Positions 19,201 through 25,622 of a stretch of DNA of 64,000 nucleotides are shown piece after piece. A model generated the notes under the pieces. That model searched no databases, was not told where the DNA came from, and worked only from the letters and a program-made list of their open reading frames with translations. A program made the translations under genes and the position numbers. Where the stretch lies: NCBI GenBank assembly GCA_964606385.1, contig CAZSFZ010000005.1, positions 62,001 through 126,000 on the forward strand, written 5' to 3'. Each line of letters begins with the position of its first letter. The stretch's first letter is position 1. The stretch is from Aquincolibacterium sp964606385 (GTDB taxonomy: Bacteria > Omnitrophota > Omnitrophia > Omnitrophales > Aquincolibacteriaceae).

Positions 19201-22200
19201 GTTGCTCAAAGGGGCCGAAGCGAAAGCAAGTTCGCGTTCGATCACGGATGCCAAGCTGAAACAGATCCTCAAAGATTCTTCCATCAATGCGGAAATGAGT
19301 ATCATGATCCACAAGACTTATTCTCAAGAAGTGGCAAGGCTGAAAACTGTTACCGTCACGGGAGCCGCCGGGATCGGAAGCCAAGCCCTTGAAGTTTATT
19401 TGTCGGGGGATTATTTAGAAAAAGGGCAGGCTGCTTATAACATCGGGGTCGGGAATTTCCAGAAGATCGTGAATACCGTTTCGGTCTCGGGGATTTCGGG
19501 ATTGCCGGCCTCACTGGCAAAAGTCGCCCGGCGCGGGCAGGCTTACGCAGCGGAAATAGAGGGATTCCAGGAAGTTCTGGAGGCTACCAACAATGTCCCT
19601 TCGACCGGCCAAGATCTTTTAGCCATGAATACCCGTGGCCGCTCCGAGGTGAGGACTGTGGATCAAAGTGAAATTGCAGAACGTGTCGCGGCGAAGCATC
19701 CGTCGTCCAGCCGGTTTTCGAAAGAACCGATCTTGGGTTTTGAGATCATGAGCGTGGATTGGAAAAATATTCCCAAGGCGATTCGGGACCGGCTTGGGAA
19801 AGTGGATCAAACCTACAAGGAGGGAGTCGAAAAAGTTCTCGCGGCGAATATCGGGGGATTCATTGCGCTTCAGATGAAAGGGGACCAGCCGGATTTTTAT
19901 ATCGTTAGCCCCCGGGTGGCGCAGGGGAAATACCAGAAAACCGTGATCGGTTATGAGGGGTATGACAAACTGGTCCGGGCGATGAAAGCGGGTGTGGTCG
20001 AGATGATCCGCATGTCGGATCTCGGCTATTCAAAAGACGAATCCGTTTCCATTCAAGTGGATTGGGGGAGCGGTCCCGAGAAGCAGACGAAGCCCGCGGG
20101 TCAGGATGCCTATCTCGCCCATGACGGGAAACAGTGGTACATGCTGAATGTCAACGTCGAGGGGCTTCCCATCAGTTATGTTCCCGTTTCAGCGTCCGGA
20201 TCTGCGGCGAATCGTGTCGATCTGATGATCAAAGGACTGATCGATGTGATCGCGCGCCGGCAGAATTTGTCCGATGAAGACCGGAAAAAAGTTGAGATGA
20301 TTGCGGAACTTGCCAAAACGGCGCATTCGGGCCAGAAACGGAAGAACGGGGATCCGTATTTCCGGCATCCGCTCGAAATGGCGTGGTACATGATGACGCG
20401 ATTCGGTAATTATTCGCCGGTTGAGTTTCAAGTCAATCTTCTGCATGACACTCGCGAGGACCAGGCCGAATTTTATGAAGCGATCAAAGCGATCCTGGAT
20501 GATATGTTCGCGCAGTTGGAAAAACTGGGAGATTCCGCCCAAACCGAACAGGATCGCAGGAATTACAACTTGATCCGACTTGGCGTGAGGCTTTTAACGA
20601 AGATCGTGCCTGAGGAGGTCCGGGGCGCGGATGGGACTGTCAAATGGCAAATTACCCACAAGGATGTGAACGGAAAGGATGTTACGAGGACTTTTGATAG
20701 CGAGGCCGATGCCGATGCGGCCGGACAGATCCAATACTACACGCAAATGTTGAATCCGCACCGCTATTTCAGAAAAGAGATCATTGCCGCGGGGATTTCC
20801 GAGGATGAGGCCGCGCGGATCCGCGGTCGGTACGCGGATTATGACGATGCCTTTATTCGCGGGATCCAGCAAGCCAAATTAAGTGACAGGATCGTTAACA
20901 CACGGGACCTGATGAACCTTTTCAACCCGCAAGTCGAGCAGACCGATTCGATCCGGAAATTTCCCGCGCGGATGATCGGTAAAACGCTGGATTGGATGAT
21001 CCCGAATCTGGTTGAAGCGGAAAATGCCGGGCAAGGGCTGCATCCCGATGATCGCCGGATGTTCTATGAGGGATTTGTGGGGATCCTTGTGGATTACGCC
21101 AATCTTGATACGGGATTAAATCCCATGGTCAAGCCGCTGAAAGACGCCGCCCTCGCGACGCTCCGGGATCCCCGCTTGCAAGTCGGTATTGAGATCGCGG
21201 GAATGCGCCGGGAGGTCGACGAGGCGATACAACATCGTTCCGAAGTCCGTGCGGGAGAGGTTCAGCCGCTCCGGCTGAACGAGCAAAAAGAGAATGAGTT
21301 TTATGAGAGGTGGGGAGAGTCATTAAAGAAGAGCGGCCATCGTTCACCTCAAGCCCTTATCAATATTGCGCAACATATCCGCGAAAGCCGGCAGGTCGTA
21401 AGCTATGCGGATTTTCTTGGGCAAATGAAGGGGATGCAGCCGAAGCTGGCAGCGGCCTTGGGGACCACGGGATCTTATGCGGTTGTTTGGGATGAGCCGG
21501 CGGAAGGCGAGGCGGATCACATGAAATTGCACAAATCCCGCCGCTGGGCGTGGTCGCTTATCCGTGATGGCTTGCGCGCGCCGTCAGCCGAGATCTATGG
21601 GAACGAGCTCGGTAAGGCTCGCGGCGTCTCAACATTTGTGATCGCGGATGACGCGAGTTATAGCGGAACTCAGATCCGGGAAACGATTGAAAGGATCTCA
21701 AAGGCGAATCCGAGGGCTCAAATCACTATAGCTGTTCCCTACATGACAAGCCGGGCCGAACGCGTGATACGGTCCCGGAGAGGGCTTCCGGAGGGCGTTT
21801 CCATTAGAGTTCTGGAACATGAGACCATGCCGACGCTTTCTGAGATTCTCACGAAGTCCGAACGCGACCTTTTTGCCGATAACCGTACTGCATTCGGGAC
21901 GGTGACGATCGATGGGAAATCCTACGATGTGCTGCTGACGGCCGTGACGCTCTTCGATCATAAGGTCGCTGATTCTTGGTCGGTTTATCAGCGTCTCGCA
22001 CAATTCTATGATCCAGTGACGCCGCCCTACAAGAATGAGCGGAGCGCGTATTATCAGGAAGAATCAGGAACGCTTGCTGCCGAAGAAGTTCCGGTGCGGG
22101 CGGAGGTGCTAGAGCCTGAATTTTATAAAACAGAGACAAAGTTCCAGCTTGTGGATTCGAGCGCGCGACCGGGGGAACCGGAAGCCCAAAAGGTTCCCAC

Positions 22201-25200
22201 GCTGCGAGCGTTTGAAGTGTTTAATCTGGATCTGACCACAGAGGAACAGCGGAATGTTGTAGAACGGATCCAGAACGGACAAGCCCCGAATGTGATGCTC
22301 TTGACCCGTGAGGCGTTGCTTAGCAAAGGAGCGTTCACGGCGGATACAAAAGCGGGAATTTTCCCTGCGGAGCTGAGGGGAACGGAGTTGGCATTGGGGG
22401 ATAACGGAAAAGCTTTGTTCCAGACCTTGTATGTGAATCTTTTGGATCCGAGGCTGCAGGGTGAAGGAAATATCCGTGTCAGCGTCGCCGGTTTGTTCCG
22501 AATTAGAGTTGACCGGGCCGATATCACGGGATTTTCAGAACCTCTTTACCTGGTGATTCTCAATAAAAATCGTCGGACTCCCGAAGGCCTTTTGACCGTT
22601 GGAGCGATCGGCGGAGCTTATCAAACCCAAGGTGTGGCGGCGCCGCAGGATATACGCGGACTTATAGAAAAACCGGATTCCGAAGCTTTCCTGCAATGGT
22701 TCGTGACGGGACAGGGGCGGGAAACCAACCCTTTGAGAGAATTTGAAGAAGAGGTCCTTGGCGCAGCCGGCGACCAGGTAAATCTTTTTGACGAGCTTCC
22801 CACAGCCCTTCGTAATTTCAAGACCCGTTCGGAAGCACGGGAGCAAATGGTAGACATGGATGTAGGTAAAACATACGCGATGACGCTTGGCTCGAATGGC
22901 GTATGGGAAAAGAAAGAAGTCGGGGCGGATGTATGGCCCAAGAATGCGGAAGATATCAAGCCGGGCCGTATGGGGATGATCGATCTGACCGCGGCAGGTC
23001 ATCGGCCGATCGGTTTTGAACTGAATTTTTGCAGCGCGTTGGTTCTTTTTACCCCGACCGCAGTCTATTATGCCCATTCGTTTTTTGAGAATCTGAATAA
23101 TCTGCACGATACCAACCGGTTGATCCGAAATCAGTTTTACGGCCGCGAACAGCAAGTCACCGCGATGTTAGGATGGGGGACGGATTATCAGCGGATGCCG
23201 GCTGAGAAACAGGAGAAGCTTGTGTCGCAGCAAAAGGCCTTTGGCGACATTCTGTCCGAAGGATTTAATACATTATCCCTGGAGCCCGGTGAAAATATCA
23301 TCCTAAAAGTCGCTTTTGATCCCAAAACACAGACGCTCTATGCGCGGCAGGAAAAACCGGTGGGCCGTTCTGAAGCGAGAGAAGAGGATGCAACCTCGAG
23401 CGTTCTCCGGGTCAAAGGGGACAAAATACCGATCCTGGTGCGTGATTTTATCGGAACGCAGATCAAATCGGGCACGAGTGCCCTTGAGATGGGCATCGGG
23501 TCGGGGGCCTTGACACGCGATCTCGCCGAAGGGGCCTCCCGATTGAAGGACGTTCAATTCGTTGGCGTGGATATCAATCCGGAAGCGGTGCAGATGTCCC
23601 GGTCGCTGCTCGGCAAATACAGGAATGTGCGCGTCTTGGAAAGTGATCTCTTCTCAGCCTTCACAAAGGGAGAAAAATTCGATGTGATTTTCTGGAATCC
23701 TCCCTGGTCCTCCCAGGGCGAGGCCGGCACGCTGGCGCTCGCAAAATCCGATCCCGGCTTCGAGACTCTTAGCCGCTTCTTTAAAGAAGCACCCATGTTT
23801 TTGAAGCCTGGGGGAAAAGTGTTCCTGATCATGCCTGTCGAGGCCATGGAGGAGATCTGGGAGGATGCCTCCGCGAAGTTCGAGATCGATAGAAAAGGCT
23901 GGGAGAAAACCAAGAATTCCAACATTGGAATTTTTGAGTTGAAACCTAGGGCGCTTGAGCAAGTTCAGGCGTCGGATGCCGTGATTTCATCGGATTCCGA
24001 TTGGCGGGAGGTTTTTCAGGACAATAGTCGTCCGTTATTTGTGGAAGTTGGCGTGGGAGACGGCAAGAAAAGCATGTTGGTCGCTGAAAGCCGTCCGGAC
24101 GCGAATTTCATCTTGATTGAACCGGAGGCAAGCGCTTTCCAAAAATTGCAGCAGACGGTTCGTGATTCGGGATTAACTAATATCCGGATCGTACGGGGTC
24201 AGGACGGCGACCTGTTTGATCTTCAAAAGGGAAGCGGCTTTATCGACCTGATCTATTGCGTGGCGCCGTTCGTGAACACGCCGTGGCCTTATTTCTTTTC
24301 CGAAGGTCCGAAGGCGCCCACATACCAGCGTGCATTGAGCTTATTGAAAAGCCGCGGGGAGATACTGGTCATGCCCGATGAAACGCTTGCTGGCGAGTGG
24401 TACGACCATTTTGAAGGGCAATACCCGAATGCCGAGATCGTGCCGCAAAGCCGTGTTTTCCCGGGATTGAATGCCGCCCTGGAACGCTATCATCAACAAG
24501 TGCTCGATTTTAAATATAGCGACCCTATTGTGATCACACGGCGCTCAGAGAATCGCGCAGTTTCAGGTTTTTGGTCTTCTGTGGAGTCGAAAGATATTGT
24601 CGCGGAAGCTCGGGACAAGGGGCCGGACGCGGCACGTGCGATGTTTGAACGATCAGGCCGCACGGAATTGGGAAAGATTGGTGATGCTTACGATGCGGGA
24701 AGTACGGATTTGATGTCGGTTTTGAGAGATGCGCCGTCAATGTCCGCGGCGCTTCCCGAGGCAGTCGCGCAGCTATCCGGCCGTATGGGGAATGATGCCA
24801 ATTTGTTCAACTGGCCCGCCCTGCAAGCCGGCCTTGAGAATATCCTGATGCCGACGGCGATGGCGCTCGAAACCGTGAACGCGGATGTGGCGAATATTGT
24901 TCCCGCCCAGATGAAGCTTCTCATCGATACGTTGGCAAATATCAAAGGATCGCTCACGATCGGTCTGGACCTCGGAACGGGGAAGGATGCGGAGATCGGC
25001 AGCGCGGTTTTGGAACAGCTTATCAAAGCGATCGGCGAGCGCAGCGGCATCGTCAATGAACTTGCCGTGAGCGGTAAGCTGCCCGGGCCGGCGCGTCAAA
25101 CCCTGAAATCAAGGGGTATCAATGACCGGCCGATCCGGCCGAACCAGTCCTTTATTCCGATCAATGCGCAGGATGCTGTTCCGCTGGTCATGAGTTCGAG

Positions 25201-25531
25201 CGCGGCGAACGGTGTGATCCATCAAGTATTCTATCCGATCGTCGGCGATCGAGGAGCCGTGACCGATACGCTTGTGAACGATTACGCGAATCTCCTGGAA
25301 GTGGTGGCGGCGATCCACTGTGCGGATATCATTTCACGTCAGCCCAATTTGCTGAAGCAGCCCGAGCTTTTGAAAGCCGAACTTCTTAAGACGCTTTTCC
25401 GTCAGGAGCAGGGCGCTGTTGAGAACCTGATCCAGGTGCGCGCGGGAGGACGCGGATTTACGGTCTCGAGCGCGGCGGTGAAGGTCTATCTCGAGATGAT
25501 GGCGAAGCAGTCGGTCGAGAAGGCAGCGTAA
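10286..25531 (+). CDS. Giant exported multidomain protein (5081 aa) with R-S-E-x-R punctuation
   Basis: One uninterrupted frame of 5081 codons. Residues 1-38 form a Sec signal (basic start, GVAFVFTLTS core, TLAA site). Order of modules: ChaN/TraB-like domain (about 75-500); unrecognised segments (786-1351); kinase-like fold (about 1500-1700); unrecognised (1816-2021); second signal-like helix and HEFFGH region (2030-2431); two-helix membrane module (2446-2720); third signal-like helix, peptidoglycan-binding and transglycosylase domains (2727-3118); RelA/SpoT-type HD domain (about 3330-3650); phosphoribosyltransferase-like (3656-3937); possible Nudix (3943-4180); unknown (4186-4360); two methyltransferases (4366-4752); unknown C-terminus. 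Eleven R-S-E-[VLA]-R motifs lie between modules. No frameshift scar is visible. Secreted location is inferred. Enzymes normally found in the cytosol inside an exported chain are unexplained; export to act on other cells, or proteolytic release, are guesses. Confidence 0.9.
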   Translation: MFKKSGQTHRRGSRAIALGVAFVFTLTSITWSTPTLAAPSDVSLAPAMPIEKLSIPAEMGSISKTYRGSGDVAPHDRMVVLIQDAHAVVDAQENISKILGHLGKAYGIRLTALEGAKGRLEPILFRAFPDPIVKRNILAGYENRAELSGPEMASVFQEEAADFRGMEDWALYEQNYFAYLRGQEKKEALLKKWSGFKEKRDKERAKVYDEKLNEFQEARENFLAERSSLLDLLVYLSNFKPLFSSGDYKELPGLIDSMGYEKAGKSEALVPMVRKIADEFKVKYLRSLGVKTEMNFYNRYQAFMTGQITAGQMLQYLVQVGREHGKNIKLTPALKKLLGHAELLSEIRGSTLYEELQRFLPVVEASLLKTPEQRKMADVYGKLFLLRELIELELTHEALEKYQKEPDAYLDLLGDPQFRKDLVPALEFYRAALERDQAFLAKINAMMADSKQNNAAVVAGGFHTNGIERLLKNKGISYAVVTPKIASLAGIENYAKVMKGDISFKDDLKTTYFDALMRHASKALIEALPIPDRVRTLKTWRDNLIRELAKQGRITEAGKYLPYIDGILQTMPEMVSAVGPVRTKEETLDLIRKELERFKKDSLERIWKTFEFQLGVFTDGLKQLIAKKDLNESSVSLLLNRASQTKPQFVSWVQCLDGEIGVLGQSVPMVPDTSNIFATRPQILDELGRIAQGTPLGIAGPAIAATAAQLSKIGMATEEAVRSGEIGTPEPSVTGPAVEGIVDQLAAGADKRVVAAQLANEMNSQLPGRIAPTSDLRSEARSELRAELEKRLGAMRSFGRNERFAGATVRIYLEKKGEFYEWVVKASDANIFHFVMRENLAGELVGYYQRFEVDRQSRSETAQGDIHTVGESKAFGNHHFFAGKRDQSMDPLHFSVRPGKDAKGAFVNIEVESKEKGVEVRWDGSMEKVPEKVLEAKKEEVPHDDTPTAETVETLEPEESVTNREAFGPEQYTLAGITRSPRTISVDVPAFRFRNGRIEQNPDYHNPALEGDESFSEIVRALEKELSGLSQQDQAVLTQAANGWILGDDAVSDWITHAVHLLNERDYTKRDLGLRDFIRQYLKDSLRYLRASGQEQARFAEELAKHYRYFSRTQLLREKPQSKFSVLHGSDLSRLRIAPEGDSRSLSPHVMTIEPIVYQFNKGRRFRGEEIPPEKLVFAKWKGRTFLFYTSRTHAVAGVTQHTWRHAEAYFGLRGGWLVKHMGESYPENMDDLPPQIGQLLDEIIYSPDVRTLQSSEAFVKRADELGLLNFTDWNELATIFEARSADDLKRTMGKVRGAGLVDKLSGMKVNPQILQARDYMLEQFNNPDADDESPTQNFEEPETETWDTPTRSEVRDALSSEQNIAGSVERIGQALLKVAPKNLAGVDIAEAAVAVQAFRSDMGGNVKVVFQPDRTAENPRPKKVMLSDGEGEIILLRSQDLLDMIDLRYVGREMNIKENIREEDIPAFKRPEVAEIHQELKLFLSTLTRNRFLEMVRNISGDSSLQWEDLGGDVSLDAYMAGSNKHVFKVTLTRSAGDALSFAVATKIGRTDASIAQTEINEMEVLNDRPEQVTPRFGGARHTKGRRWYVEEFIEGKTVRDLEKENRVTEDVRRGVISALLSVSMGLKGKMPRDMHSNNFVVRQSDGRVIMVDIGVNRFNVLDQIDNAIQKETQAHHRIASLAVILAQYGYVEGSPEQNDFIFDTLMNDEDLPPGEGKRWVEGVYQNLAGRDVSEIADFLHNRKWLNHFRSIFESRGYGEYPTEEQSKSALRSVASMLQTSITRYAEERGMKSGQPSVSLIPSVGERSTRSEVRTGSDGADASIPGNVRTQALAEIGGVMISARSLADMVPFVQDAIRVAVAGNNYQGLEEFSEILTVMVPALDGQDHVFIVAPRFPTKENKVGTFHQELVEKAGLGSRKKEMIRASLDFAPMGVLEEIYLIPSISGLRVGDDGTVDASSKLPELKQFGSFLFDVFSGMGYTPQDLDKIKLTLDSSVQDALGGREIRLSQLAEVSAEDASRSELRLRDMYGYLMNKVLMPAVLAVWLALPSFATAQPNQPYSARFDPAMGMEAGAENLYSGYRALNEFAIDPVTGSIPYLENNPLGRFVKLFAVDRISADFFWVAQHEFFGHGAQSREVGDYGSSYRMNFETPRLEYFNGYRIFGWWSGAASRGDREYSTDESLETIAGGMESTQVMSDWIRWNMFRYGATAQDAVLYYVSKLDLTDYIETTPSPASRAGLIVKGGGNSDVDAYGEEMTAKYGEDADLWSDMERAALWNALDPTIWISAFRQLDYVARGTREFRLPRILPYTGANLTPLGPEYYLGAHFTAAELYYDVYGRKGVGPAGEFYGAGLRVGDIDLGNGYSLGMNLDAWDQERFGFAVRTTVSKSLSDRFRISAGADYKTEGYLKGRQSDEGVSGFISVQGALSRPEVRSTSGRSELREGEVSVKAGLFDAVIQLNEAVKYLIMPASMLAGFYLWKSSLLLLAKASLLPEGTLMIVASFTTAFLGVVLGANAMLRLLFNPERTTIYRGIHGSADTILDVLRRGDIVEAPKPSDEIAWSEVIGHFGGKPSSSLKSMTPQKRWAEYYTLFSAYGQKDVSRGERFLNAFKEIFARKFMKDQRIKIVTTPEEGAQLLSELQEQGGINGEIGLLETVPGVPNAQSRMLYWNPFGGHIEIALAYGVTPKEISTVEIFIPREGNEHLGLEALSERAAGSVRSELRGMISRMTLGLTMAAILSFSALSAEGAQKRDAKTSQIQTELVSMGYLQDSDVQGNYGFYGPKTKAAVTRLQTDLKKTGHYKGPIDGDYGPGTDRALRAWQQAQGTAPAVPEAAVPVEGDQDVIDALEDLRGLRRDAPEHIFNLLLDSGQRRLSFDAKSELVSQMSFQEVLEKVSVRSGLAASEFERIAQKYDVPVESLIARGFKENPKFDPLVSGPDGRDIGLFQVRIDTVRDGRFFPLLKDLAVQEGLLKGAEAKASSRSITDAKLKQILKDSSINAEMSIMIHKTYSQEVARLKTVTVTGAAGIGSQALEVYLSGDYLEKGQAAYNIGVGNFQKIVNTVSVSGISGLPASLAKVARRGQAYAAEIEGFQEVLEATNNVPSTGQDLLAMNTRGRSEVRTVDQSEIAERVAAKHPSSSRFSKEPILGFEIMSVDWKNIPKAIRDRLGKVDQTYKEGVEKVLAANIGGFIALQMKGDQPDFYIVSPRVAQGKYQKTVIGYEGYDKLVRAMKAGVVEMIRMSDLGYSKDESVSIQVDWGSGPEKQTKPAGQDAYLAHDGKQWYMLNVNVEGLPISYVPVSASGSAANRVDLMIKGLIDVIARRQNLSDEDRKKVEMIAELAKTAHSGQKRKNGDPYFRHPLEMAWYMMTRFGNYSPVEFQVNLLHDTREDQAEFYEAIKAILDDMFAQLEKLGDSAQTEQDRRNYNLIRLGVRLLTKIVPEEVRGADGTVKWQITHKDVNGKDVTRTFDSEADADAAGQIQYYTQMLNPHRYFRKEIIAAGISEDEAARIRGRYADYDDAFIRGIQQAKLSDRIVNTRDLMNLFNPQVEQTDSIRKFPARMIGKTLDWMIPNLVEAENAGQGLHPDDRRMFYEGFVGILVDYANLDTGLNPMVKPLKDAALATLRDPRLQVGIEIAGMRREVDEAIQHRSEVRAGEVQPLRLNEQKENEFYERWGESLKKSGHRSPQALINIAQHIRESRQVVSYADFLGQMKGMQPKLAAALGTTGSYAVVWDEPAEGEADHMKLHKSRRWAWSLIRDGLRAPSAEIYGNELGKARGVSTFVIADDASYSGTQIRETIERISKANPRAQITIAVPYMTSRAERVIRSRRGLPEGVSIRVLEHETMPTLSEILTKSERDLFADNRTAFGTVTIDGKSYDVLLTAVTLFDHKVADSWSVYQRLAQFYDPVTPPYKNERSAYYQEESGTLAAEEVPVRAEVLEPEFYKTETKFQLVDSSARPGEPEAQKVPTLRAFEVFNLDLTTEEQRNVVERIQNGQAPNVMLLTREALLSKGAFTADTKAGIFPAELRGTELALGDNGKALFQTLYVNLLDPRLQGEGNIRVSVAGLFRIRVDRADITGFSEPLYLVILNKNRRTPEGLLTVGAIGGAYQTQGVAAPQDIRGLIEKPDSEAFLQWFVTGQGRETNPLREFEEEVLGAAGDQVNLFDELPTALRNFKTRSEAREQMVDMDVGKTYAMTLGSNGVWEKKEVGADVWPKNAEDIKPGRMGMIDLTAAGHRPIGFELNFCSALVLFTPTAVYYAHSFFENLNNLHDTNRLIRNQFYGREQQVTAMLGWGTDYQRMPAEKQEKLVSQQKAFGDILSEGFNTLSLEPGENIILKVAFDPKTQTLYARQEKPVGRSEAREEDATSSVLRVKGDKIPILVRDFIGTQIKSGTSALEMGIGSGALTRDLAEGASRLKDVQFVGVDINPEAVQMSRSLLGKYRNVRVLESDLFSAFTKGEKFDVIFWNPPWSSQGEAGTLALAKSDPGFETLSRFFKEAPMFLKPGGKVFLIMPVEAMEEIWEDASAKFEIDRKGWEKTKNSNIGIFELKPRALEQVQASDAVISSDSDWREVFQDNSRPLFVEVGVGDGKKSMLVAESRPDANFILIEPEASAFQKLQQTVRDSGLTNIRIVRGQDGDLFDLQKGSGFIDLIYCVAPFVNTPWPYFFSEGPKAPTYQRALSLLKSRGEILVMPDETLAGEWYDHFEGQYPNAEIVPQSRVFPGLNAALERYHQQVLDFKYSDPIVITRRSENRAVSGFWSSVESKDIVAEARDKGPDAARAMFERSGRTELGKIGDAYDAGSTDLMSVLRDAPSMSAALPEAVAQLSGRMGNDANLFNWPALQAGLENILMPTAMALETVNADVANIVPAQMKLLIDTLANIKGSLTIGLDLGTGKDAEIGSAVLEQLIKAIGERSGIVNELAVSGKLPGPARQTLKSRGINDRPIRPNQSFIPINAQDAVPLVMSSSAANGVIHQVFYPIVGDRGAVTDTLVNDYANLLEVVAAIHCADIISRQPNLLKQPELLKAELLKTLFRQEQGAVENLIQVRAGGRGFTVSSAAVKVYLEMMAKQSVEKAA
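10508..11785 (+). other. Domain: ChaN/TraB/EreA-like region of the giant protein
   Basis: Residues about 75-500. Seen: IQDAHAVVDAQENI (D84, H86), TALEGAKG (E114) and VVAGGFHTNGIERLL (H463). Spaced His/Glu residues of this kind occur in the ChaN-like/TraB-PrgY/erythromycin-esterase-type fold, with a long helical insertion between. It directly follows the signal peptide, so it would be periplasmic or exported. Family-level assignment by motif; activity unknown. Confidence 0.5.
14783..15385 (+). other. Domain: protein-kinase-like fold in the giant protein
   Basis: Residues about 1500-1700. Seen: a glycine-containing AGSNKHVFKVTL loop, a candidate nucleotide-binding lysine in ATKIGR, a hinge-like WYVEEFIEGKTVRDLE, the catalytic loop PRDMHSNN (D1635, N1640) and the metal-binding triplet D1654-I-G. 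This is the order expected for the protein kinase/aminoglycoside phosphotransferase fold with HRD- and DFG-equivalents. Substrate unknown. Confidence 0.6.
16364..17578 (+). other. Domain: internal signal-like helix plus HEFFGH metalloprotease-like region
   Basis: Residues 2027-2431. Just after an RSELR motif, M2030 begins a segment with a basic/hydrophobic/AxA pattern (LMPAVLAVWLALPSFATA) like a Sec signal peptide. H2128-E-F-F-G-H2133 has the spacing of an HExxH zinc-binding helix, followed by a second possible ligand region (DESLETIAGG). The last ~130 residues alternate polar and hydrophobic residues with many Gly/Tyr, as in outer-membrane beta-strands (GNGYSLGMNLDAW, RFRISAGADYK). Confidence 0.45.
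17621..18445 (+). other. Domain: two-helix membrane module in the giant protein
   Basis: Residues 2446-2720. Two strongly hydrophobic segments (about 2468-2495 and 2500-2524) are followed by a soluble part starting TTIYRGIHGSADTIL. The YRG and later EIFIP strands faintly recall ADP-ribosyltransferase folds, but too little matches to call it. Membrane insertion in mid-protein would be unusual for a single secreted chain and favours processing. Confidence 0.4.
18461..19639 (+). other. Domain: peptidoglycan-binding plus lytic transglycosylase module
   Basis: Residues 2726-3118. It begins with a third signal-like helix (M2731, GLTMAAILSFSALSAEGA). Two peptidoglycan_binding_1-type repeats follow (about 2760-2830; GYLQDSDVQGNYG, GPKTKAAVTRLQ, GPIDGDYGPGTDRALRAWQ). 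An SLT-type domain shows E2929 in FKENPKFDP, GLFQV at 2946-2950 and AYNIG at 3050-3054, matching catalytic-Glu, GLMQ and AYNAG motifs of lytic transglycosylases. Confidence 0.75.
20273..21235 (+). other. Domain: RelA/SpoT-type HD hydrolase in the giant protein
   Basis: Residues about 3330-3650. Seen: AHSGQKRKNGDPYFRHP (H3347, H3361), LLHDTRED (H3387-D3388) and KLSDRIVNTRDL (D3534). This is the ligand order of the (p)ppGpp hydrolase HD domain of SpoT/MESH1 proteins. A ~100-residue helical/charged insertion lies between HD and the last Asp. No synthetase domain follows. Location in an exported chain is odd. Confidence 0.72.
21251..22096 (+). other. Domain: phosphoribosyltransferase-like fold in the giant protein
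   Basis: Residues 3656-3937. FVIADDASYSGTQI (D3788-D3789, S3793-G3794-T3795) fits the PRPP-binding loop of type I phosphoribosyltransferases, with a preceding YAVVWDEP strand and following beta-alpha units. The nucleobase or other acceptor cannot be predicted. Confidence 0.6.
22112..22825 (+). other. Domain: possible Nudix-like region in the giant protein
   Basis: Residues 3943-4180. REFEEEVLG (4151-4159) has the REUxEExGU core of a Nudix box, preceded by GLLTVGAIGGAY. The upstream Gly and Glu of a full 23-residue box are not clearly placed, so this is tentative. Confidence 0.35.
23381..23951 (+). other. Domain: SAM-dependent methyltransferase 1 (HemK/PrmC-like)
   Basis: Residues about 4366-4555. 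LEMGIGSGALTRDLAEG is motif I (E4401), GVDINPEAV is motif II, and VIFWNPPW (W4470-N-P-P-W) is the NPPY-type motif IV of N-methyltransferases acting on amide or amino groups. It directly follows an RSEAR motif. Confidence 0.7.
23984..24541 (+). other. Domain: SAM-dependent methyltransferase 2 (TrmB-like)
   Basis: Residues about 4567-4752. FVEVGVGDGKKS (4585-4596) and ANFILIEPEASAF resemble motifs I and II of TrmB/generic class I methyltransferases. It ends at an RSENR motif. There is no separating motif from methyltransferase 1, so the two form a tandem pair. Confidence 0.55.
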
Positions 25532-25559
25532 GGCCACGTAGAACGCGGCCGGGAAACGT

Positions 25560-25613
25560 GGAACGGTTAACGTTAAAGCAGTCGTGCGTTCAGCGTTTCC
25601 CGTTCACCGTTCC
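25560..25613. terminator. Hairpin between convergent genes
   Basis: GGAACGGTTAACG (25560-25572) and CGTTCACCGTTCC (25601-25613) pair over 13 bp with one mismatch, in the gap between the giant gene and the convergent minus-strand transporter. No T-run follows, so it may be a bidirectional RNA-stabilising hairpin. A related GTGGAACGGGTAAC sequence recurs at 27324 on the other side of the minus-strand pair. Confidence 0.45.
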
Positions 25614-25622
25614 CCGCGGTTC

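Larger units (their letters stand above)
12614..24673 (+). repeat. R-S-E-[VLA]-R interdomain motif series in the giant protein
   Basis: Exact R-S-E-[VLA]-R at residues 777 and 781 (overlapping), 1352, 1811, 2022, 2441, 2721, 3119, 3651, 4181 and 4361. Relaxed copies are at 2432 (RPEVR), 3938 (RAEVL), 4753 (RSENR) and 4792 (RTELG). Codons vary among copies (for example cgctccgaggtccgg, cgttccgaattgcgg, cgttcggaagcacgg), so the series is conserved as protein, not as a DNA repeat. Copies fall between folded modules, about 40 to 570 residues apart apart from the two adjacent pairs (777/781 and 2432/2441), usually preceded by a Gly/Pro/Ser/Thr-rich stretch. Confidence 0.9.

Noticed and set aside
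10286..25531. The giant gene as an assembly artefact joining several genes
   Set aside because: The frame stays open for 15 kb, codon character is uniform and the R-S-E-x-R motifs recur throughout. An artefact would not produce this, although long-read confirmation would settle it.
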